The notes under the pieces: generated by a model
What the model saw: only the letters and a program-made list of their open reading frames with translations
What the model was told of the DNA's origin: nothing
The model's database searches: none
Made by a program: the position numbers and the translations under genes
Assembly: GCF_002094975.1 (NCBI RefSeq)
Contig: NZ_CP015283.1
Coordinates: 2,031,501 to 2,095,500 of the forward strand
DNA length: 64,000 nt
Source of the DNA: Streptococcus salivarius
Lineage (GTDB): Bacteria; Bacillota; Bacilli; Lactobacillales; Streptococcaceae
Direction: 5' to 3'
Part shown: positions 38,185-48,435 of the stretch, piece after piece
How positions within the stretch are numbered: the stretch's first letter is position 1
Layout of the letters: each line of letters starts with the position of its first letter

Positions 38185-38851
38185 CTAAAATCTCCCTAAT
38201 TCTACGCATATCTGCTAGACTAATTTGTCCTGGAGCACTGGCATTATCAAGACTAGCAAAGGTCCATGATGAACCCATCAAGTCGCCAGCAAGACGTGAC
38301 ATACGACCAAGTTTACCCATTGACATAGTTGCAAACTCTTGTTCAGGATTATAGGCCTTGAAACCACGTGTGAAGTTCATAAGGTCAATAACATCCTGCT
38401 CATGCTTAGGCATAACCGCCACCTTTACCACTCTTGGTGTCAAGTTTGCCATCTCAGATAAAAGTGCCATAAGGTTTTCAGGTGTCTCCTCAAAGTTATG
38501 ATAAGACAAAACCAAGTTTGAAAATTCGAGCATTTGGTCAAAGACAGCCTTACGTGTGAAATACTCAAAATCAATATAATCTGGCGAATAGATAGCAGCT
38601 ACATCCTTAATTAGTGCGACGTATTCCGCATCCGTTAACTCAAGCTTGCCACCCTCACGCGTCGTACGGATGGTAAAGACAATCTCAAAGCCTGCGAATT
38701 TCTCGAAAATAGCTGGAGCAACCGTTAAGATACTATCCTTATCTAAAAAATCTGCACGCCATTCTATAATGTCTGCCCCCTCAAAACGAGACAGTTCAAG
38801 CTCTTGTGCCTCCTCTAAACTAGTTGGCATAATCGGAACTACAATTTTCAT
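38174..38851 (-). CDS. aroD: 3-dehydroquinate dehydratase, type I
   Basis: The 225-residue protein is the type I (Schiff-base) enzyme: [39 protein letters not shown] with the catalytic His, [13 protein letters not shown] with the catalytic Lys, and [14 protein letters not shown]. It is the first aro gene of the operon and overlaps the end of the RlmI-like gene by 4 bases, so the methyltransferase promoter may drive the whole operon. Confidence 0.93.
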   Translation of the reverse strand: MKIVVPIMPTSLEEAQELELSRFEGADIIEWRADFLDKDSILTVAPAIFEKFAGFEIVFTIRTTREGGKLELTDAEYVALIKDVAAIYSPDYIDFEYFTRKAVFDQMLEFSNLVLSYHNFEETPENLMALLSEMANLTPRVVKVAVMPKHEQDVIDLMNFTRGFKAYNPEQEFATMSMGKLGRMSRLAGDLMGSSWTFASLDNASAPGQISLADMRRIREILDAD

Positions 38852-40011
38852 TTATTTACCTTTATTGTGTATACTTTCAAATAATTTGATGTTGGATCAT
38901 TAGGATTGACGGTAAAATCCGCTGGTAATTGTTGCAGGTTAACGAAGTCCGCTGAAACATCTCCCAAGCCCTTACGCAGTTGTTTTTTAAACTGTTGCAC
39001 GGTCATATTAGCAGCATTGGTACTTGCAATGATTGTCCCATGCTCTGATAAAATATCAAGACTCTGTGCAATTAACTTGTGGTAATCCTTATTTGCTGAG
39101 AAGGTGCGTTTCTTATTTCGAGCAAAGCTTGGCGGATCAATGACGATAAGGTCATAAGATAAGCCTTTTTTCTTTGCATATTTGAAATAATCAAAGACAT
39201 CCATCACGACCAAGCGATGATTGCCCATACTGAAACCATTAGCTTCAAAATGAGCCGTCGATAATTCACGTGAACGCTTAGCCAAATCAACCGATGTCGT
39301 TTCAACCGCTCCCCCCATAGCCGCAGCAACTGAAAAAGCTGCCGTATAGGAGAACATATTCAGAACTGATTTACCCAAAGCTAGGCCATTAACTAAACCA
39401 TCACGCACTTCATGCTGATCAAGGAAAATCCCCGTCATTAGCCCATCATTGAGGAAAACTTCATAAGTTACCCCATTTTCTAAAATGGTGAAGGTATCGG
39501 CCGCCTCTTGCCCAAAAAGATGGTCTGATTCGAAATCAAGACCCTTGAAGCGAATTTTCTCATAGCCTCCCAAAACCTCAGGAAAGACCGCTTGGAAAGC
39601 CTCTACAATAACATCCTTCAAGGAATAAACAAAGGCATTGTACCATGAAAAGAGGGCGTAATCGCCATATAGATCAATAGTGAGACCACCAAAATCGTCA
39701 CCATCCTGGTTGAAAAGACGAAAAGCTGTCGTCAACTCATTATCATAATAGGATTGACGTTTGGCCTTAGCCCTTTCAAAAAGTCCTTGAAAATAAGTCA
39801 CTGTCAATTTTTCTTTATTAGGGGACAGAAACCATCCTATCCCCTTATTTTGACTTGACAAATAGCCCGTTCCTAAAAAATCTTTGGACTGGCTATAAAG
39901 GTAAACCAACTGATTATTTTCAGTGATATTTGGAAAATCTTCCGCTAAAAGAAGCTGTTTTCCTTGTTTGATTTTTTTCTCCGCAAAGGGACTTACCGTC
40001 AATATACTCAT
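38848..40011 (-). CDS. RlmI-like class I rRNA methyltransferase
   Basis: The 387-residue protein resembles RlmI: PUA-like N-terminus ([20 protein letters not shown]), then [20 protein letters not shown], the SAM site [20 protein letters not shown] with [13 protein letters not shown], and [19 protein letters not shown]. It probably makes 5-methylcytosine in 23S rRNA. The frame extends to 40068 (a TTG with no ribosome site), but ATG 40011 fits the family start and lies 6 bases after a TATAAT, so the mRNA may be leaderless. It is upstream of the aro genes and ends inside aroD. Confidence 0.82.
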   Translation of the reverse strand: MSILTVSPFAEKKIKQGKQLLLAEDFPNITENNQLVYLYSQSKDFLGTGYLSSQNKGIGWFLSPNKEKLTVTYFQGLFERAKAKRQSYYDNELTTAFRLFNQDGDDFGGLTIDLYGDYALFSWYNAFVYSLKDVIVEAFQAVFPEVLGGYEKIRFKGLDFESDHLFGQEAADTFTILENGVTYEVFLNDGLMTGIFLDQHEVRDGLVNGLALGKSVLNMFSYTAAFSVAAAMGGAVETTSVDLAKRSRELSTAHFEANGFSMGNHRLVVMDVFDYFKYAKKKGLSYDLIVIDPPSFARNKKRTFSANKDYHKLIAQSLDILSEHGTIIASTNAANMTVQQFKKQLRKGLGDVSADFVNLQQLPADFTVNPNDPTSNYLKVYTIKVNK

Positions 40012-40017
40012 GTTACT

Positions 40018-40023
40018 ATTATA
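40018..40023 (-). promoter_or_regulatory. Extended -10 giving a probable leaderless rlmI-like transcript
   Basis: Minus-strand TGGTATAAT with only six bases before the ATG at 40011, so transcription should begin at or within a base of the start codon. No ribosome site exists between them. The -35 region is poor. Confidence 0.6.
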
Positions 40024-40108
40024 CCAAAAAAATGCTATTATTTCTGTTTCGTAACTAGATTTTATCAATTATATGTCAAGGAATATCACACTCAATGGCA
40101 GTAAATTT

Positions 40109-40137
40109 TTGAGAGTCATTATCTTATTTGGTATAAT
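40109..40137 (+). promoter_or_regulatory. Promoter of ltaS
   Basis: TTGAGA (40109-40114), 17-base spacer, TATAAT (40132-40137) with TGG before it. Transcript start near 40144, about 30 bases before the TTG start codon. Confidence 0.8.
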
Positions 40138-40172
40138 GATTAAGATAATATAGAATCAAAGGAAGTATTACT

Positions 40173-42359
40173 TTGAAAAAAATTAATGAAGCCTTTTGGA
40201 AAGGAGTTTCATCAAGACTTGGATTTATCCTCTTGTTACTCTTCTTTTACTGGCTAAAAACCATATTCGCTTATTACGTCAACATTAATCTTGAGTTGGA
40301 AAGCAGATATCAGGTTATGCTTTCGCTGATTAACCCTATTCCACTAGGATTAATGCTTCTAGGTTTAGGACTATACTTTAAGAAACGACGTTTCTTTTAT
40401 AGCATTACCATTGCTATCTATGTCATCCTTAACCTCTTACTTATCGCTAATGTGATTTACTTTGGAGAGTTTACAGACTTTATCACTGTAAATACCATCC
40501 TAGCAAGTTCTAGTTCGGCAGCAGGACTAGGAGACTCCGCCAAGAACCTTCTTGAGCCAAGCTATCTCTTCTACCTGATTGATGTACCTTTCTTCATCTA
40601 TGCTGGTTTCAGGAAGAAGCTTAAGATGGACAGCAAGCCATTTAACAAACGAGCTAGTTTTGCCGTCACTGCACTGTCGACACTCCTTCTCTCAGTTAAC
40701 CTCTTCTTAGCGGAAGTTAACCGTGGCGAGTTGTTGACACGTGGTTTCTCAAATAACTATATTGTTCGTGCTATGGGGATTCCCTTCTTCACAGCCTATT
40801 CTGGTAACTTAACTTATCAGGCCTCACAGGCTCGTTCATCTGCAACAGCTGAGGATATGAAAAAGGTTGAAGCTTACGTTAAGGAGCACTACGCGGCACC
40901 TGATCCTAAGTATTACGGAATTGCTAAAGGAAGAAACGTCATTGTTATTCACTTGGAAAGCTTTCAACAGTTCCTCATAGACTACAAGCTCCAAGTAGAC
41001 GGTAAAGACTATGAGGTTACTCCATTCATCAATTCCATCTACCACTCAAACGATTCGCTAGCCTTTTCAAACTTTTTCCACCAAGTTAAATCAGGGAAAA
41101 CTTCTGATGCTGAAACCTTGATGGAAACATCTCTCTTTGGACTAAGTACAGGATCATACATGGTAAACTATGGTGGTACCAATACAGCCTATGCGGCACC
41201 ATCTATCCTAGCTCAAACAGGTGACTATACGTCAGCTGTTTTCCACGGAAACACTGGATCCTTCTGGAATCGTAATAATACCTATAAACAATGGGGGTAT
41301 AATTACTTCTTTGACTCATCAGCCTTCACTGAAAAAACTGATGAAAACTCCTTCCAGTATGGTCTAAATGACAAGTACATGTTCCCAGATTCCATCAAAT
41401 ATCTGGAACAAATGCAACAACCTTTCTACGTTAAATACCTTACAGTATCTAACCACTACCCATACACTTCACTCTCAGGCGATGAAAAGGAACAAGGTTT
41501 CCCACTCGCTGAAACAAAAGACGAAACAGTCAACGGATATTTTGCAACAGCTAACTATCTTGACTCAGCAATCAAAGACTTCTTTGATTACCTTAAGGAA
41601 ACTGGTCTTTACGACAACTCAATTATTGTCATGTACGGTGACCACTATGGTATCTCTGATACACGAAGTAGCAATCTTGCTGAACTTCTCGGTAAGAACC
41701 CTGAAACTTGGTCAAACTATGATAAGGCCATGCTTCAACGTGTTCCTTACATGATTCATATTCCAGGATATACTGGTGGTGGCATCTCTAACACCTTTGG
41801 CGGTGAGGTCGATGCCCTTCCAACTCTCCTTCACATTCTTGGTGTTGACACTAGCTCTTATATCCAGATGGGACAAGACCTCCTATCTCCTGATAACAAG
41901 CAAATTGTCGCATTTAGAACCTCAGGTCAATATGTTACTCCTCAATACACTAGCTATTCTGGTCGACTCTATAATACTCAAACAGGGGAAGAAATTACCA
42001 ACCCTGATGAAACGACTAAAAAGGATAACGAAGCCATTCGTAAGGCAGTAGCCACTCAGCTTTCAATGAGTGACGCTGTTCAAACAGGTGACCTCCTTCG
42101 TTTCTATACACCAAATGGTTTGAAACCTGTTGATTCTAGCAAGATTTCCTACACGAAACAGATGGATCAACTGAAACAGATCAACAAAAAGCTGAAAGAT
42201 AAATCAACTAGCCTCTACAAGCAGAAAGGCAATAAATCAACAGCTGATCTATTCAAGACGCCATCTTACAAGGAGCTACATCCTGTAGAATCCGAATCAA
42301 GCTCTAGCTCAAGTTCGGGTGAATCAGAGCCAAGCAGCTCTTCAACGGAACAACAATAA
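40173..42359 (+). CDS. ltaS: Lipoteichoic acid synthase / phosphoglycerol transferase, LtaS type
   Basis: The 728-residue protein has five N-terminal membrane helices (about residues 14-190) and a large extracellular sulfatase-fold domain. GRNVIVIHLESFQQF holds the first metal Glu, FHQVKSGKTSDAETLMETS holds the catalytic Thr, YGDHYGIS holds the Asp-His of the metal site, and GNTGSFWNRN is conserved. It polymerises glycerol phosphate from phosphatidylglycerol onto lipoteichoic acid. The C-terminus is a Ser-rich low-complexity tail (from about residue 705). Start is TTG with AAAGGAAG upstream. Confidence 0.88.
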   Translation: MKKINEAFWKGVSSRLGFILLLLFFYWLKTIFAYYVNINLELESRYQVMLSLINPIPLGLMLLGLGLYFKKRRFFYSITIAIYVILNLLLIANVIYFGEFTDFITVNTILASSSSAAGLGDSAKNLLEPSYLFYLIDVPFFIYAGFRKKLKMDSKPFNKRASFAVTALSTLLLSVNLFLAEVNRGELLTRGFSNNYIVRAMGIPFFTAYSGNLTYQASQARSSATAEDMKKVEAYVKEHYAAPDPKYYGIAKGRNVIVIHLESFQQFLIDYKLQVDGKDYEVTPFINSIYHSNDSLAFSNFFHQVKSGKTSDAETLMETSLFGLSTGSYMVNYGGTNTAYAAPSILAQTGDYTSAVFHGNTGSFWNRNNTYKQWGYNYFFDSSAFTEKTDENSFQYGLNDKYMFPDSIKYLEQMQQPFYVKYLTVSNHYPYTSLSGDEKEQGFPLAETKDETVNGYFATANYLDSAIKDFFDYLKETGLYDNSIIVMYGDHYGISDTRSSNLAELLGKNPETWSNYDKAMLQRVPYMIHIPGYTGGGISNTFGGEVDALPTLLHILGVDTSSYIQMGQDLLSPDNKQIVAFRTSGQYVTPQYTSYSGRLYNTQTGEEITNPDETTKKDNEAIRKAVATQLSMSDAVQTGDLLRFYTPNGLKPVDSSKISYTKQMDQLKQINKKLKDKSTSLYKQKGNKSTADLFKTPSYKELHPVESESSSSSSSGESEPSSSSTEQQ

Positions 42360-42363
42360 CCCC

Positions 42364-42396
42364 TAAAGGCAGTCCAATATGGACTGCCTTTTTAGA
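42364..42396 (+). terminator. Terminator of ltaS
   Basis: Arms AAAGGCAGTCC and GGACTGCCTTT around AATAT, followed by TTTT. Confidence 0.9.
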
Positions 42397-42529
42397 TTAA
42401 ACAAGTCTCAATAGTGCTTAACTGGAAAATTGTAACTCTCATATCAGTCGCTTCAAACATATTTCTTGCTAGTTTGCTATAAGCGTGATTAAATAGGATT
42501 TGTAAGAAAACTTATAAAGGAGAACCGAT

Positions 42530-42715
42530 ATGAATCCAATGGAATTATTTAACCAAGTAAAAGAAATGATCGAAAAGAAAGATTTCGAAGCTGCTAAAAA
42601 GTTTGTCGATGAAAACAAAGATGATTTGGGCGAGTACTTCGACCAAGCTAAATCTCTTGTTTCAGGTAACGAAATGGTCAGTGGAGCTTTAGACAAGATT
42701 AAAGGCCTATTCTAA
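42530..42715 (+). CDS. Conserved-looking 61-residue helical protein
   Basis: The 61-residue protein is mainly amphipathic helix (NPMELFNQVKEMIEKKDFEA then AKKFVDENKDDLGEYFDQAK) with a final GALDKIKGLF. It has AAAGGAGAA before the ATG and its own strong terminator, so it is a real monocistronic gene. The family is not recognised by motif; similar short acidic/basic helical proteins occur in streptococci with unknown roles, possibly stress-related. Confidence 0.75.
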   Translation: MNPMELFNQVKEMIEKKDFEAAKKFVDENKDDLGEYFDQAKSLVSGNEMVSGALDKIKGLF

Positions 42716-42718
42716 GAC

Positions 42719-42758
42719 GAAATCCCCGCAATCAATAGGATTGCAGGGATTTTTTATA
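42719..42758 (+). terminator. Terminator of the 61-residue gene
   Basis: Arms AATCCCCGCAATC and GATTGCAGGGATT around AATAG, one mismatch, then TTTTTTAT. Confidence 0.9.
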
Positions 42759-42812
42759 TTTAGAAGTCCTATTTAGAGACGGTGCCCATCTTAGTCTAAA
42801 ATTTTTTAGAAC

Positions 42813-42852
42813 AAGCAAAAAAAAGAGATTCCCTAAGGAACCTCTTTTCATT
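42813..42852 (-). terminator. Terminator of enolase
   Basis: Minus strand AAAAGAGGTTCC-TTA-GGGAATCTCTTTTTTTT, 17 bases beyond the eno stop. Confidence 0.9.
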
Positions 42853-42868
42853 CTATATGACTATAGAA

Positions 42869-44203
<1,335 letters not shown>

Positions 44204-44213
44204 TTACACCTAT

Positions 44214-44242
44214 ATATTACCATAATATCAAGGCTTAAGCAA
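44214..44242 (-). promoter_or_regulatory. Promoter of enolase
   Basis: Minus strand TTGCTT (44242-44237), 17-base spacer, TAATAT (44219-44214) with TGG before it. The leader of about 35 bases carries AAGGAGAG. Confidence 0.6.
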
Positions 44243-44378
44243 ATTAAAACCAGAATTTTCTAGCGATTTTCTATTTTTTAATATTTTCAATTGTTTTTGA
44301 AAATCTCAGAAAACGACCCGAATGAAAAGGAATTCAAAATATTGTATAATACAAGTAGAAAACTTACAGGAGATTCCT

Positions 44379-44834
44379 ATGACTTCACTTGAAAACAAAG
44401 TACTCCAATGCGCTAGTGGCGAAAAACGCCTTAATCCCGATGAACTTCGTCAGTATTTTGGAACCTATGCGGAACGTGTAGTCCTAGCTGTTCTATTGGA
44501 AAATGCTGAAAAGAAAACTGTAATTGACCATTTTCCGCAGATTTTAAAAGACTTGCAAGCCGTTTACCCGAATCTTAGTCTCAAGCTATCGCCAAAATTA
44601 GCTGACCAGATACAATTTACCTATATCAAAACGGCTCAAGCACTCAACATTTCAGCTACTATCGTAGACGAGGCCAAGGCCCATTCACCATACGGTCTTA
44701 TTGTACATAGTAATCAAGCAGAAAACCTTGATAAAGTATTATTTTCTGAGCTCTATCCTGATATCCTTGCTCCTACAGAAACTGAACCTGTTACTGAAAA
44801 AAAGGGATTTTTCGCTAAACTATTTGGAAAATAA
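44379..44834 (+). CDS. YueI-family (DUF1694) protein
   Basis: The 151-residue protein reads TSLENKVLQCASGEKRLNPD, YFGTYAERVVLAVLLENAEK, HFPQILKDLQAVYPNLSLKL and ends in a basic tail (EKKGFFAKLFGK). This matches the YueI/DUF1694 family, a small cytoplasmic protein of unknown role. The open frame begins at 44322, but the ATG at 44379 follows AGGAGATTCCT and starts the family consensus. Confidence 0.83.
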   Translation: MTSLENKVLQCASGEKRLNPDELRQYFGTYAERVVLAVLLENAEKKTVIDHFPQILKDLQAVYPNLSLKLSPKLADQIQFTYIKTAQALNISATIVDEAKAHSPYGLIVHSNQAENLDKVLFSELYPDILAPTETEPVTEKKGFFAKLFGK

Positions 44835-44861
44835 AAGCTGACGCAAGGTCAGCTTTTTCTT
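44835..44861 (+). terminator. Terminator of the YueI-family gene
   Basis: Arms AAGCTGAC and GTCAGCTT around GCAAG, then TTT. Stem starts right after the stop codon; glycerate kinase ends from the other side at 44865. Confidence 0.9.
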
Positions 44862-44864
44862 ATA

Positions 44865-45980
44865 TCACAATGTTTTACTGAGCTTGATGAGATTTCCAAC
44901 ATTGAGTCCTGTTCGATAGAGATTCTCTTTAGCAGCAGCTAAAACTTGGTCTAAGTCTGCTACTTTTCCAATAATGGGAAAGGCAGCTGAAATGCCTGCT
45001 ACCGGAAAATCAGGCAAATCATCCTTCAAACTACCGCAGATAGCAATGACAGGAATAGCTGATGGTGTCCGCCTAGCCACCCCGACCGGTGCCTTACCAG
45101 ATAAGGACTGGCTATCCATACGTCCTTCCCCTACTATAACCAAATCAGCATACTTCACACGTTGGTCAAAATCAACACAATCAAGTACAAAGTCAATCCC
45201 TGATTTAATTTCTGCATCTGCAAAGGCCACCAGGCCTGCAGCCATGCCTCCCCCCGCTCCGGAACCAGCCAGTTTTAAAACTTCAGGAGCAAAGTCAGTG
45301 TAGAATTGTGACATATCTTGGTCAACTTTTTTAAATTGTGAAGGAGACAAGCCTTTTTGTTCACCAAAAATATAGGTCGCTCCATGTTGACCACACAAGG
45401 GGTTGTCTACATCAGTAATCAGACGAATGGTGACACCAGACAAATCAAGCTTATTTTCAGAGGAAACCTTTTTAATGAGACCAAGATTAGCACCTATTGG
45501 CTCAAGCTCCTGTCCCTCAGAATCATAAAAACGATAACCCAATCCATATGCCATACCAATACCACCATCATTGGTAGCAGATCCACCTACGCCTATAATA
45601 AAATCTCGGACGCCAGATTGAACCAAATGAACAATTAGTTCACCTACTCCTTGTGTCGTTAGAGCTAGAGGATTTCGTTTCTCCTTAGAAATATGCTCCA
45701 AGCCACAAATCGCAGCCATTTCAAAAATGGCAGTCTGGCCATTGCTAGCAAAAAAAACACTTCCATCACTTGTATAGGCATGAGGAATCTTGATACTTTT
45801 CTTCTCAAGATTTAGATTTTCAGCAAGAGCATCTAAGGTGCCTTCGCCACCATCGCCTATTGGCATGAGGTCAAAATCAGCGTTGGGTAAAGCATTTTCA
45901 AAGCCTGATTTAAGAGCTAAGGCGACCTCTTTTGCAGATAAGCTCTCCTTAAATGAATCAGGTGCAATCAAAATTCGCAT
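44865..45980 (-). CDS. Glycerate kinase (GlxK type)
   Basis: The 371-residue protein starts RILIAPDSFKESLSAKEVAL and has GGEGTLDALAENL, FIIGVGGSATNDGGIGMAYGL, LITDVDNPLCGQHGATYIFG, GSGAGGGMAAGLVAFADAEI and GEGRMDSQSLSGKAPVGVAR. These are the type-1 glycerate kinase (GlxK/GarK) signatures; it phosphorylates glycerate for entry into glycolysis. It is near enolase but on a separate transcript. Immediately upstream (12 bases) is the MmcQ/EVE-like gene on the same strand. Confidence 0.9.
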   Translation of the reverse strand: MRILIAPDSFKESLSAKEVALALKSGFENALPNADFDLMPIGDGGEGTLDALAENLNLEKKSIKIPHAYTSDGSVFFASNGQTAIFEMAAICGLEHISKEKRNPLALTTQGVGELIVHLVQSGVRDFIIGVGGSATNDGGIGMAYGLGYRFYDSEGQELEPIGANLGLIKKVSSENKLDLSGVTIRLITDVDNPLCGQHGATYIFGEQKGLSPSQFKKVDQDMSQFYTDFAPEVLKLAGSGAGGGMAAGLVAFADAEIKSGIDFVLDCVDFDQRVKYADLVIVGEGRMDSQSLSGKAPVGVARRTPSAIPVIAICGSLKDDLPDFPVAGISAAFPIIGKVADLDQVLAAAKENLYRTGLNVGNLIKLSKTL

Positions 45981-45992
45981 GATGTCCTCCTT

Positions 45993-47060
45993 CTATTTTT
46001 CTTTTAGGTAAGGGGATAAAGCCTGAACTAACTCTTCTGTCATATGTCGAGGACCTCGAACAGTTTTAATACCTAAACACTTTAGTCTATCACTATCAAA
46101 GTCAGTGTCAATAAAAGTGTATAAGGGTTTAATCCGCATCAACTCTCTAATACTCTCCTCTTCACGATAACCTTGATTAGGGATATTTGCCTCTAAAACC
46201 TGACAGAGGTAACGGATGGCCTTGGTAGGTGCCGTAATATAGATAGCCACAAAATCTCCCTTTTGCATACTAGCTTTCTGTGTCCAAAGAATCTCCTCAT
46301 TTGCGGAAAACTCCTCCCCAATATCGTAGTATTTCAAATTTACCGGGATAATCCAATAATGAGGCTCCGAAGCCTTTCTAAGATGTTTTGGGGCCACCAG
46401 GGAGCGACTTTCACTAAGAAGCTCAAAAATGGTATGGTCCGACAATGTCTCATCTAAAACAAGACTAACCCAGGTCTTCTTGGACATATGGTAACTAGGA
46501 AAAACGCCATCCATTTTCAAGAGTTTATCCATTTGCTTCGGATTAACCTTGAGGTTAACCACATCATATGTTAATTCCGCCTTTTCTCCATCAAGCCCTA
46601 GTTTTTCTCCCTTAAGAGGAAAAAACAAGGCATACCATTTACCATCAACTCTAAAAGATAGATAGCTTGGTTCCTTCTCGAAAGGATGGTCTGCTTGGTC
46701 TGAAAATTCTTGAACTAAAAACTTAGCCAGGCGATTAGCTTGTGGAGATGAGAATAATTGATCTTCATAACAAGAATCAGCTACCTGTGACAGAAGTTCT
46801 CCATAAGCTTCTCTGACTTGACCAACGTAAGTTCCAGTAGCCTGAGGACTCCTGAAGATATCATAAGGCTCATCAAGATCACTATCGACAACCTGTCCCG
46901 TCAACTTACCTTCTAAATCAATAAACAATCGAGCTTCAAGTTCTTCAGCTATCAGTGTTTTTCTGAACTCGTAGCCTTGCTCGGTAGCTGTAAAACCAAA
47001 AGTCTCTAGGCTATCAGGTTTTAGGACTTTCTTTTTAAAATAAGCATCCTCAAAAGTCAT
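45993..47060 (-). CDS. MmcQ/YjbR-like plus EVE/PUA-like fusion protein
   Basis: The 355-residue protein has three parts. Residues about 1-100 contain FRKTLIAEELEARLFIDLEG, resembling the YjbR/MmcQ-linked N-terminal domain. Residues about 105-215 match MmcQ/YjbR: FSDQADHPFEKEPSYLSFRV, WYALFFPLKGEKLGL, VVNLKVNPKQMDKLL, GVFPSYHMSKKTWVSLVLDE. Residues about 235-355 look EVE/PUA-like: HYWIIPVNLKYYDIGEEFSA, ILWTQKASMQKGDFVAIYIT, AIRYLCQVLEANIPNQGY. EVE domains read modified bases or nucleotides, so the fusion may be a nucleic-acid-binding protein. The domain calls are by pattern only. Confidence 0.7.
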   Translation of the reverse strand: MTFEDAYFKKKVLKPDSLETFGFTATEQGYEFRKTLIAEELEARLFIDLEGKLTGQVVDSDLDEPYDIFRSPQATGTYVGQVREAYGELLSQVADSCYEDQLFSSPQANRLAKFLVQEFSDQADHPFEKEPSYLSFRVDGKWYALFFPLKGEKLGLDGEKAELTYDVVNLKVNPKQMDKLLKMDGVFPSYHMSKKTWVSLVLDETLSDHTIFELLSESRSLVAPKHLRKASEPHYWIIPVNLKYYDIGEEFSANEEILWTQKASMQKGDFVAIYITAPTKAIRYLCQVLEANIPNQGYREEESIRELMRIKPLYTFIDTDFDSDRLKCLGIKTVRGPRHMTEELVQALSPYLKEK

Positions 47061-47076
47061 TGGTTCTCCCTTTTTC

Positions 47077-47122
47077 TAAAAAAGAGAAGTTGAGACAAAC
47101 TTATGTCTCAACTCCTTTTTTA
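47077..47122 (-). terminator. Terminator of ccpA
   Basis: Minus-strand arms GGAGTTGAGACA and TTGTCTCAACTTC around TAAGT and then TCTTTTTTAG; a strong hairpin right at the stop codon. Confidence 0.9.
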
Positions 47123-48121
47123 TTTTGTTGACTGACGTAAGGTAAGACCATGATTAAGAATAACATCTTTTTCTTCAAGCTCTTCCTTATTCATGATTTT
47201 AGTCAACATACGCATGCTAACCGCCCCTAAATCATAGAGAGGATAATTAATACTAGAAAGGTTTGGACGTGTATAACTTGTAATTGGTGAATCATTGCTT
47301 GTGATGATTTCGAAGTCTTCTGGAACAGATTTACCTGCAGCAAAGAGGCCATTCAAGAGACCCGCAGCCAATTCATCTTCCCCAACATAGGCAGCAGTGG
47401 CACCAGAGTTCAAGACACGTTGTGCTAAATCAAAGCCGTCTTTATAGCTATATTTAGCTTCAAAGACAAGTCCTTCATTGTAGCGCAAATTATTCTTTTC
47501 AAGTCCAGCCTTATAACCAGCTAGACGGAGCTTACCATTAATATCATCAATTAGTGGTCCTGATACAAAAGCAACCTTTTCATTACTTTTAGCAAGCTGC
47601 GTTACAGAATCCTCAACGGCAGCTTTATAGTCTATGTTAACACTCGGTAATTGGTGTTCGAGGTCCACTGTTCCTGCTAGGACAATCGGCGTACGAGTAC
47701 GAGAAAATTCTGCACGAATTTTTTCCGTCAAGTGGTAACCCATGAAGATGATACCATCTACTTGTTTGGCAAATAGAGAGTTAATCACGGTAACTTCGTG
47801 ATCGTCATTTTCATCACTAGATGCAAGAACAATATTGTACTTGTACATGGTTGCAATATCATCAATCCCCCTTGCTAAAGTAGCAAAATAACTATTAGCA
47901 ATATTTGGAATAACAACTCCTACAGTAGTGGTTTTCTTACTCGCCAAGCCACGCGCAACCGCATTTGGACGGTAATCCAAACGATCAATGACCTCAAGCA
48001 CTTTTTTTCGGGTGTTTTCTTTTACATTTTTATTTCCATTTACCACACGAGACACAGTCGCCATCGAAACACCTGCTTCACGCGCAACGTCGTATATAGT
48101 AATTGTTTCATCAGTATTCAT
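47120..48121 (-). CDS. ccpA: Catabolite control protein A
   Basis: The 333-residue protein is a LacI-family regulator: an N-terminal helix-turn-helix (TIYDVAREAGVSMATVSRVV, NGNKNVKENTRKKVLEVIDR, LDYRPNAVARGLASKKTTTV) and a periplasmic-binding-protein-like core (VVIPNIANSYFATLARGIDD, FMGYHLTEKIRAEFSRTRTP, SINYPLYDLGAVSMRMLTKI). The HPr-Ser46-P interaction region at the N-subdomain is as in streptococcal CcpA. It lies divergent to pepQ, the arrangement of streptococci and lactococci. A cre box overlapping its own -35 indicates autorepression. Confidence 0.93.
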   Translation of the reverse strand: MNTDETITIYDVAREAGVSMATVSRVVNGNKNVKENTRKKVLEVIDRLDYRPNAVARGLASKKTTTVGVVIPNIANSYFATLARGIDDIATMYKYNIVLASSDENDDHEVTVINSLFAKQVDGIIFMGYHLTEKIRAEFSRTRTPIVLAGTVDLEHQLPSVNIDYKAAVEDSVTQLAKSNEKVAFVSGPLIDDINGKLRLAGYKAGLEKNNLRYNEGLVFEAKYSYKDGFDLAQRVLNSGATAAYVGEDELAAGLLNGLFAAGKSVPEDFEIITSNDSPITSYTRPNLSSINYPLYDLGAVSMRMLTKIMNKEELEEKDVILNHGLTLRQSTK

Positions 48122-48164
48122 AAAAACACTTCCTTTCTCATTTTACGCTCACTTATTCATGCTA

Positions 48165-48193
48165 ATTGTATCAGATTCTGAAAACACTTTCAA
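48165..48193 (-). promoter_or_regulatory. Promoter of ccpA with overlapping cre site
   Basis: Minus-strand TTGAAA (48193-48188), 17-base spacer, TACAAT (48170-48165). The cre sequence TGAAAACACTTTCA (plus strand 48179-48192) covers the spacer and -35, so CcpA binding should block its own promoter. Confidence 0.75.
48179..48192. promoter_or_regulatory. cre site (CcpA operator)
   Basis: TGAAAACACTTTCA matches the cre consensus TGWAANCGNTNWCA except A for G in the centre. It is in the ccpA-pepQ intergenic region, about 245 bases from pepQ and overlapping the ccpA promoter. Confidence 0.75.
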
Positions 48194-48435
48194 TTATTTT
48201 GACTGATTTTTTACAAAAAAATGAAAGGGATTCCTTCTTCATGGTTATGAGGAAGAAAGCCATTTCAGAAAAAGACCTGTCATTTCGTGTTTCCAAGACT
48301 ATCCATCGCTTACAAACCTAGCCTAAAAAAGTCTCAATGAAAGTAAATGATTTAATGAAAAGCCAAAAAAAACAGCTTGCATTTTTACTATAAAAGTGAC
48401 AGAATGAGTGTAAGAAATACAAAGGAGTTTTTTCT
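48193..48435. other. pepQ-side part of the ccpA-pepQ divergent region
   Basis: About 240 bases upstream of pepQ. No strong consensus promoter; TTGCAT (48378-48383) 17 bases before CAGAAT is the best weak pair. AAAGGAG precedes the pepQ ATG. Confidence 0.4.

Noticed and set aside
38848..40068. Start of the RlmI-like gene at the TTG 40068
   Set aside because: No ribosome site, and the N-terminal residues do not match the family; the promoter -10 would lie inside the coding sequence.
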